Shown piece by piece: positions 7,348 through 16,300 of a stretch of DNA of 34,349 nt. The translations under genes and the position numbers were made by a program. The stretch is from Gammaproteobacteria bacterium (GTDB taxonomy: Bacteria > Pseudomonadota > Gammaproteobacteria > Pseudomonadales > PIVM01): positions 1-34,349 of the forward strand of contig PIVM01000047.1 in assembly GCA_003353945.1 (NCBI GenBank), given 5' to 3'. Position 1 is the first letter of the stretch. Every line of letters starts with the position of its first letter. Below the pieces are notes generated by a model. It saw only the letters and a program-made list of their open reading frames with translations, was not told the origin of the DNA and searched no databases.

Positions 7348-10300
7348 ATGAAGCATAAAAAATCACCGCGTTGTAAACCTGTTATTGAAGTGCTTGAGGC
7401 ACGTCTACTCTATTCAGCTACTGTTGATGTTGTGTTGGTGGATGGCGCATTGGCAGATCAAGAGATGCTGGAAGCTGCGGCCCAGGATGCCGATCACTAC
7501 TTTGTTTACGATAGCACTCAAGATTCCGCTGCCGATATTATTGCCGAAGTGACGCTGTGGGCGGAAGAAAATCAGCAGAAAATAGATTCGTTGAGCATTA
7601 TCTCTCACGGTGATGATGGTCAGTTTCAGTTAGGTAATGAAGATATTACGGCTGAGTCCATTGGCGAGCATACCGATGTTTGGGAGCAACTGGGTGATGC
7701 GCTTGATGAAAACGCCAATATCTATCTTTACGGATGTGAAACTGGGCAGGGTGAACAAGGGCAGGTGTTGCTGGATGCTCTGGCTGATGCGGCCCATGCG
7801 GATGTGTTTGCTTCGGATGATATAACAGGTAGCGATGGCGACTGGGATTTGGAAGCAGCATCTGATGGTGATGAGAGTGAACTTCAGCAAGGCTTGATGG
7901 TGCCGATTAGTGCTCAGTCACTGCAGTCATACAGCGGGACTTTGGCCAGTACCGTTTTTAAAGAGACCAACGATATTACGGGTGATTGGACTAACGTCAG
8001 CAACATTCGGATGGATGATGGTTCCTATGCCACAGGGACTATTGGTCAGCAAATGTTTCTCGGTGATTTCAATTACGAAAATAGTTTTTCTGGCTTGAAC
8101 ATAAAGTCCATTGATGGCATTGAAATCAAAGGTCAGGCAGATAGATGGACGGAAACTCCAGAGGTTTCATTGGAGTTGTCCTGGGATGGTGGTACGAGCT
8201 GGACAAGTAGTTCACATGAAATTTCCTGGAGTACTGGTGGTATCGGTTGGGACGACAAAACCACTGGCGGCAGTTCCGATACATGGGGACGTACCTGGAG
8301 TGAAAGCGAGCTATATAATGCTAACTTTCAAGTCAGGATTACGGCGATAAATGATCATTCTTATGGTGATGAAACCTATGACTATGATTATTTTTATGCC
8401 AAGGTTCACTATACCCTCAATCAGGCACCCGTCCTTGCAAATAACAGTCTAACGGTTGACGAAGGAGAAACCGTTGTTCTCAGTGCGAGTGATCTTTCGG
8501 CAACGGATGGTGACGACAACGATTCGGATTTAACCTTTACGGTTGGCTCAGTCAGTAACGGTCAGTTTGAAGAAGTCAGTAATGCCGGAGTGGCAATTAC
8601 CAATTTTACTCAGTCACAGATCACTAGCAGTGAAATTCAATTCGTTCATGATAATAGTGAAACTGCCCCGAGTTTTAATGTTTCAGTCAGTGATGGTGTT
8701 GAAAGTACTGTAGCAGCGGCTACTTCAATCACCTTTGCCATTGTAGATGACGCGCCCATTAATTCGGTTCCAGGCGCCCAGTCAACACAGGAAGACACTT
8801 CTCTTACATTTTCTGCCGCAAATGGCAATGCCATTACTGTCGATAATGAAGACGACGCAGCTGCAGATTTACAAGTAACGCTCTCAGTTATCAATGGCAC
8901 ATTGACACTTAACGCAGCCCAAACTGGCCCGCTGACCTTTAGCAGTGGTGATGGCACTGCAGATACCTCAATGACATTTGTTGGTACTGCCGCCGAGATT
9001 AACGCTGCTCTGGAGGGTATGAGCTATGATCCCGCGGCAAGTTATGTTGGCTCTGCCGATATCACTCTGGTAACAACAGATATTGAAACAAACCCGCTGG
9101 ATAACGATGCGAGTGCTCAAGCGATCTATCAACTGAGTGATGCGACGGATGCGTTGAGTAATAGTGCTGATATCACACTTGGTGCGGAAGCCTCCTTTGT
9201 GACAGACGGGACAAGGGGGGATGTTCTATCAGTAGATGGCGTTGATGATTACGCAGCGTTGCCTTCCAGCTTAACTTCTGGCTTATCGGTGTTCAGTTTC
9301 AGTTTTTGGGTGAGAACGACTGAAAATGGAACAGGTGCCAATTTTTATGATCAACCAGCTTTAATTGGATTTGAAAACGCCGGTGGTGGTAATGACATGG
9401 TGGTTACCACTAGTAATGGCTATATCGGCTTTGGTCATGCGCTTAATGGCGGTGACCAACAGTATCTTTCAGGCACAACGCAGATTAATGATGATGCTTG
9501 GCACTTGATTACTGTGAGCAACGATGGCAGTAATGCTAGGCTCTATGTTGATGGTACGCTGGAAACCACGATATCTTCCGGTAACTCACTAAATAGCACC
9601 CAGTTTTATTTGGGAGCCCATAATAATACCAGTACCAGTGATTCTTTCCATCATCAGGGTTCTTTTGATGAAGTACGTTTTTTTGACAAAGCTCTTTCCG
9701 CTAGCGAAGTAACGGACATCTATAATGGGCCGCTGTCAACAACTGATACGGTTAATATATCAGTCACCGGAAATACTGCACCAGTATTGAGTGGTCTTGG
9801 CGGTACTCTTTCCTACACAGAAGGCGATGGTGCCCAATACATCGATAGCGATATCACACTTGCCGATACTAATGAAACTTATATCGAATCAGCCACAATA
9901 CAGATCACCGGCAATTTTCAAACGGGTGAGGATACTCTTGCAATCGATGCAGGGAATGTAGTGGCGGGTGTCACTGTTAGTGCGTTTAACACTATAAACG
10001 GAACGTTAACTATCACGGCGGACACTGCTGGTACTATTACCAAAGCACAGTTTGAAGCAATGCTGGAAAAGGTGACGTACACCAATAGCAGTGATAACGC
10101 GGATACGGGTGATCGCACGATTAGCTGGACGGTTAATGATGGCGATCTTGATAGCAATGTGGGTAGCTCTACCATTGAGGTTTCAGCCTTTGATGATGCG
10201 CCTGTTAACAGTCTCCCTGCCAGTCAGTCCGTTCAAGTTTCAGATGATTTAGTGTTTTCTAGTGGGAACGGAAATGCGATTACGATTACGGATGCGGATT

Positions 10301-13300
10301 CTTCAACAATAAGCGTGACGCTTAACAGTAGCAACGGCGCTCTGACCTTATCAACGGTTGCTGGCTTATCTTTCAGTAGTGGGGATGGAACGTCTGATGC
10401 CGTAATGACGTTTAGCGGTACTGTGGCGGCAATTAATACTGCGCTGGAAGGCATGACTTTTTCTCCGGCTGCTGAGGGAGCTGCAAGTATTACCGTCACT
10501 TCGACCTCTACTCAAAGTAACGCCATCTACAACTTTGAGGTTAATGAGACAAGCGATATATTTGGCGATAATGATCTTACGAATAGTGGTGCCAGCCAGG
10601 TAGCCGACCCTGATGGTGGCAGTGGCCGTGGAGGAGTGCTGCAAACCACTGGAAATAATGCCCTTGATGCCGGTGAAGTGCTGATCGACCAAAGCCTGAT
10701 GGGAGCAGATGATTCCATTTTCAGTGTGGGTTTTTGGGTTAAAACCGGTGATTCGGGTGGTGGAACTTATTTGACTGCGCCTTCTTTGCTGGGAACGTAC
10801 ACTGACCTTGTTAATGATGGGCGTCTTAATCTCTGGCTTCACACCGACGGCACCCTGCGTTTGTCATCTGATTTAAACAGTGGTAATACCAGCTTGGAGC
10901 ACACCAGTAGCGGTGTGGTTGTTAATGATAATACTTGGCATCATATTAGCCTGACCAATGATGGCGCCGACCTGTCTTTATATATTGATGGAGGCTTTAA
11001 GGCTAGTCTGTCATCTGGCGATGATTTAAATGCACAAAATATCGCCTTGGGTGGTCGTTACAGTGCCACACTTGGATACACCACGTATGGAATTAATGCC
11101 TACTTTGATGATTTGCGAGTTGGAGAAACAGCGTGGAGTGCTGCGAATATACTGGATACAGCAACCACTAGCGCAGCGGACTATGGTGTTGATACCGATA
11201 CACTATCTATTACAGTAAATAATACAGCGCCAGTGATCAATGATGCGACCGCTTCGAACTTGAGCGAAAGCGCAACTAATGGCACGTCGGTTTACAACGT
11301 TAACGAAGCGAACACAGGAAACGATACTGATCAAGATGGTACGGCCTTAACCTACAGTATTAGTAGCGGCAATGACGATAACATCTTTGCCATCAATAGC
11401 AGTACTGGTGAGATCACTGTTGATGACAACACCAATTTGAATTATGAGAGTACAACTCAGTATGTATTAACGGTATCAGCCACTGATGGAGATACTGCGG
11501 ATGCTGCTGATATAACGATTAATATTGATAATGTTGATGATACGGCAGCCAGCATCGTTAATAGCAGTGTCACATTAAATGAAGGCGCAAACGTCACCTT
11601 AAGCACAACCGAGTTCAGTGCCACCGATGTCGATACCACTGACACCACCTTGATCTATACCGTGGGTAACGTGACCAACGGCAGTTTAACTATTAATGGC
11701 TCAGCCTGGGTCGGTGGCGGCAGCAACGACAGCTTTTCGCAGCAAGATATTATCGATGGCAAGGTGGTGTATACGCATGACGGCAGTAATACCACGAGCG
11801 ACAGTTTCTCATTCACCGTTAAAGATCCTGCAGGCAATATATTAGCCGGACAGACCTTCAGTATTACGGTCAATGCGGTCGATGATGACACGGCCACGAT
11901 CGTCAATAACAGTGTGAGCTTAAATGAAGGGGCGAATGTCACCTTAAGCACAACCGAGTTAAGTGCCACCGATGCGGATACCACTGACACGGCCTTAATT
12001 TACACCGTGGGTAATGTCACCAATGGTAGTTTAACGATTAATGGTGGCGCATGGGTCGGTGGCGGCACCAACGATAGCTTTACCCAGCAGGACATTATCA
12101 GTGGCAATGTGGTATACACCCACGATGGGACCAATACCAGCAGTGACAGTTTCTCCTTTACAGTAGCCGATCCTGCGGGCAATACGCTGGGCGGACAGAC
12201 CTTCAGTATTACGGTCAATGCGGTCGATGATGACACGGCCACGATCGTCAATAACAGTGTGACATTAAATGAAGGGGCGAATGTCACCTTAAGCACAACT
12301 GAGCTCAGCGCCACCGATGCGGATACGACAGACACCTCACTGATTTATACGGTAGGCAATGTCACGAATGGCAGCTTAACGATTAACGGTGGTGCCTGGG
12401 TCGGTGCTGGCGGCAACGACACTTTCACGCAGCAAGATATTATTGACGGCAAGGTGGTCTACACCCATGACGGCAGTAATACCACCAGTGACGGTTTCAG
12501 CTTTACCGTTGAAGATCCCGCAGGCAATACGCTGGCCGGACAGACCTTCAGTATCACCGTGAATGCTATAGACGATGATGCGCCAACTGTTGTTAATAGT
12601 TCAATGATAACGGTCGAAGCTGCAGTTGTAACGCTTAGCTTAGCTGAGCTAAGTGCTAATGATGCTGATACGGATAACGCGTCATTGATTTATACGGTAG
12701 GTAATGTCACGAATGGCAGTTTAACCATTAACGGTGGTGCCTGGGTAGGTGGTGGCAATGATACTTTCACACAGCAGGACATTATTGATGGTAATGTCGT
12801 GTATACGCATGACGGCAGTAATACCGTCAGCGACAATTTCACTTATACGGTCGAAGATCCTGCAGGGAATACCCTGGTCGGTCAGACATTTAGTATTGCC
12901 GTAAATGCAGTGGATGATGACGCGCCAACGGTTGTTAATAATAGCGTGACGTTAAATGAAGGAGCGAATGTTACTTTAAGTGCAGCGGACCTAAGTGCTA
13001 CGGATGTTGATACCACTGATAACACGTTGATCTATGTCGTGGGTGACGTGACAAATGGCAGTTTATCCATCAATGGAAGTGCCTGGGTCAATGGGGCGAA
13101 CGACAGCTTTACGCAGCAAGATATTATCGATGGCAAGGTTGTATACTCCCATAATGGCAGTGAGACTACGAGCGACAGTTTCAGTTTTTTGGTGAAGGAT
13201 CCAAGTAACAACACACTGGTCGGACAGAGCTTCAGTATTACCGTCAATGCCGTCGATGATACGGCCCCGACCCTGGTCAACAGCAGTGTGACCTTAAATG

Positions 13301-16300
13301 AAGGGGCGGGCGTGACCTTGACGACCGGTCATTTAGGTGCGACGGACAGCGAAGCGGCCGATAGCTCTTTGGTGTACACCGTTACAGCGCCAAGCAACGG
13401 CACGCTGACCATCAATGGCAGTGCCTGGGCCAACAGTACGAACGACAGTTTCACTCAGCAGGATATTATTGATGGCAAGGTGGTGTACACGCATGATGGC
13501 AGTGATACCATTGGTGATAGTTTAAGTTTTTCAGTTAAGGATCCAAATAATAATATCTTGGGCGGTCAGACTTTTGTTATCACTGTTAATCCTCTTGATG
13601 ACACTATGCCGTCTTTGGTCAATAACAGTGTGACGCTTGACGAAGGTACAGCCGTCACTTTAACTGCCGGTCATTTAAGTGGCACCGATACGGAATCGTC
13701 AGACACAGCCTTGCTCTATATCGTTTCTGCGCCACCCCCCAATGGCTCCCTTACAATAAATGGTAGTGCCTGGGCTGGTGGCAGTAACGACAGTTTTACA
13801 CAGCAAGATATCATTGATGGCAACGTTGTCTACACCCATGATGGCAGTAACACCACGAGCGATAGTCTGAGTTTTTCACTTAGAGACCAAAGTATGAATA
13901 CCTTGGGAGGACTGGCTCTTACCATTAATGTGAATGCTATTGACGATACTGCGCCAGTTTTAGCTGATAGCAGTGTAACCCTCAATGAAGGCGCCGGCGT
14001 TACCTTGACTACGAGTCATTTAAGCGCCACCGATACTGAAGCTGCTGACGCATCGTTGGTGTATACCGTCTCTGCACCCACAAATGGCACATTGACAATT
14101 AATGGCAGCGCTTGGGCGAACGGCAGCAATGATAGCTTTACTCAGCAGGATATTATCGATGGCAACGTCGTGTATACCCATGACGGCAGTAATACCACCA
14201 GTGATAGTTTGAGCTTTTCAGTTAAGGATCCAGATAATAATACGCTGGGCGGACAGAGTTTTACTATCAACGTTAGCGCTGTAAATGATTTGCCAGTCAA
14301 CACCGTACCGGGTATGCAATCGGTCAACGAAGGCGAAACATTGGTATTTTCTGCTGGTAATGGTAATGCGATTACCGTTGCTGATAGTGATAATGCCTCA
14401 TTGAATGTTACATTGTCTGTCAATGATGGCACTTTGACCCTGGCATCAACGGCTGGATTAACAGTAAGTGGTGATGGTTCTTCACAGATAGTCCTCAGTG
14501 GTTCAACTGCCAATATTAATGCGGCCCTGGACGGGCTGATTTTTAGCTCTGATGCGCTGTTTGGCGGTACATCAACCTTAACCGTTATAACTGGTGATGG
14601 TTTGGGTGGCGATCCTGCCATCGTTGCCAAATATACCTTTGAAACTGATGGTGGTGATGACTCTGGTAACAGTAACGATGCGACACTGAATAACGGTGCA
14701 GCAATTGCGGTTGATGGAAGCAGAGGTAATGTCATTTCTTTGGATGGTGGTAGCGAATATGTCGAGATGCCAGCGGCATTGAGCTCCAGTCTGGCTAACA
14801 CTTTTACTGTCAGTTTTTGGGTGAAAACCAGTGAGAGTGGAACGAGTGCTCTGTTCTACCAGCGTCCAACTATGCTGGGAATGTCCTCATCGGGTTTTGG
14901 CTCGGATGATTTTTGGATAAATACCAATGATGGCTATATTGGTTTTGGACATGGCTTGGATGGAATGTTCGATGAGAGTTATTTGTCGGCGACAACACAG
15001 GTTAATGATGATCAGTGGCATCTGATATCTGTTTCAAATGACGGTTCAAATGCCAGTCTATATGTCGATGGTGTGTTTGAGCATGCGTTGGATTCTGGGA
15101 GCAATTTAGATGGTCAGGCGTTTTATCTGGGCGCCATGAACGCGAACGGAACTGATAGATTCTATCATCAGGGGCTTTACGATGACGTTCAATTTTTTGG
15201 TCGAGCACTCAGTGTGGCTGAAATTGAAACATTGTATGGTTGTGGAAGTGATAGCGATACAGTGGCTATTGAGGTCAATGCATTGCCAGTCGTTGCTAAC
15301 AACAGCGTCACGCTGAATGAGGGCGCTAACGTCACCTTAAGTACTAGTGAATTAAGTGCAACGGATGTCGATATAGCGGATACGAGCTTAATTTATACCG
15401 TTGGTGATGTGACAAACGGCAGTCTAACGATTAACGGCAGTGCCTGGGCAAACGGTACGAATGACAGTTTTACCCAGCAGGATATTATCGATGGCAAAGT
15501 GGTCTACACCCACGATGACAGCAATACCACCAGCGACAGTTTCTCTTTTACCGTAGAAGACCCAACGGGTACTACCTTGGCGGGTCAGACCTTCAGCATC
15601 ACTGTTGATGCCGTAGACGATGATACTGCCACGATCGTCAATAACAGCGTCACACTCAATGAAGGCGCGAATGTCACACTGAGCACAACGGAGCTGAGTG
15701 CTACGGATACTGATACCACGGACACCGCACTGATTTACACTGTCGGTGATGTTACCAACGGTAGTTTAACGATAAACGGCGGTGCCTGGGTCAACGGTAC
15801 GAACGACAGCTTTACGCAGCAAGATATTGTTGATGGCAAGGTGGTTTATACCCACGATGGCAGTAATACCACCAGTGACAGTTTCTCATTTACCGTAGAA
15901 GATCCAGCAGGCAATACCCTGGCGGGTCAAACGGTTAGTATTACCGTTAACGCCGTAGATGATGATACCGCCGCGATGGTTAATAACAGCGTCACCGTCA
16001 ATGAAGGGGCGAATATCACACTGAGCGCAACTGAGCTGAGTGCTACCGATGCGGATACAGATGACACCTCCTTAATCTACACAGTCGGCAATGTCGCCAA
16101 CGGTAGTTTAACGATAAACGGCAGTGCCTGGGTCAACGGCACCAACGATAGTTTTACGCAGCAAGATATTATTGATGGCAAGGTGTTGTATACGCATGAT
16201 GGCAGTAACACCAGCAGCGACAGTTTCTCCTTTACCGTTGAGGATCCCGCAGGAAATACATTAAGCGGTCAGACCTTCAGTATTAACGTCAATGCCGTTG

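Noticed and set aside
11457-14801. Long minus-strand frames inside the giant gene, several with similar sequence
   Set aside because: They recur because the plus-strand DNA repeats every 342-345 bases. Their translations are Val/Leu/Ser-rich strings with no domain, opposite a strongly supported gene.
11536-16299. Regular repeats suggestive of a CRISPR array
   Set aside because: Units are about 345 bp, lie in one open reading frame and encode a known type of beta-domain; there are no short repeats with unique spacers and no cas genes.
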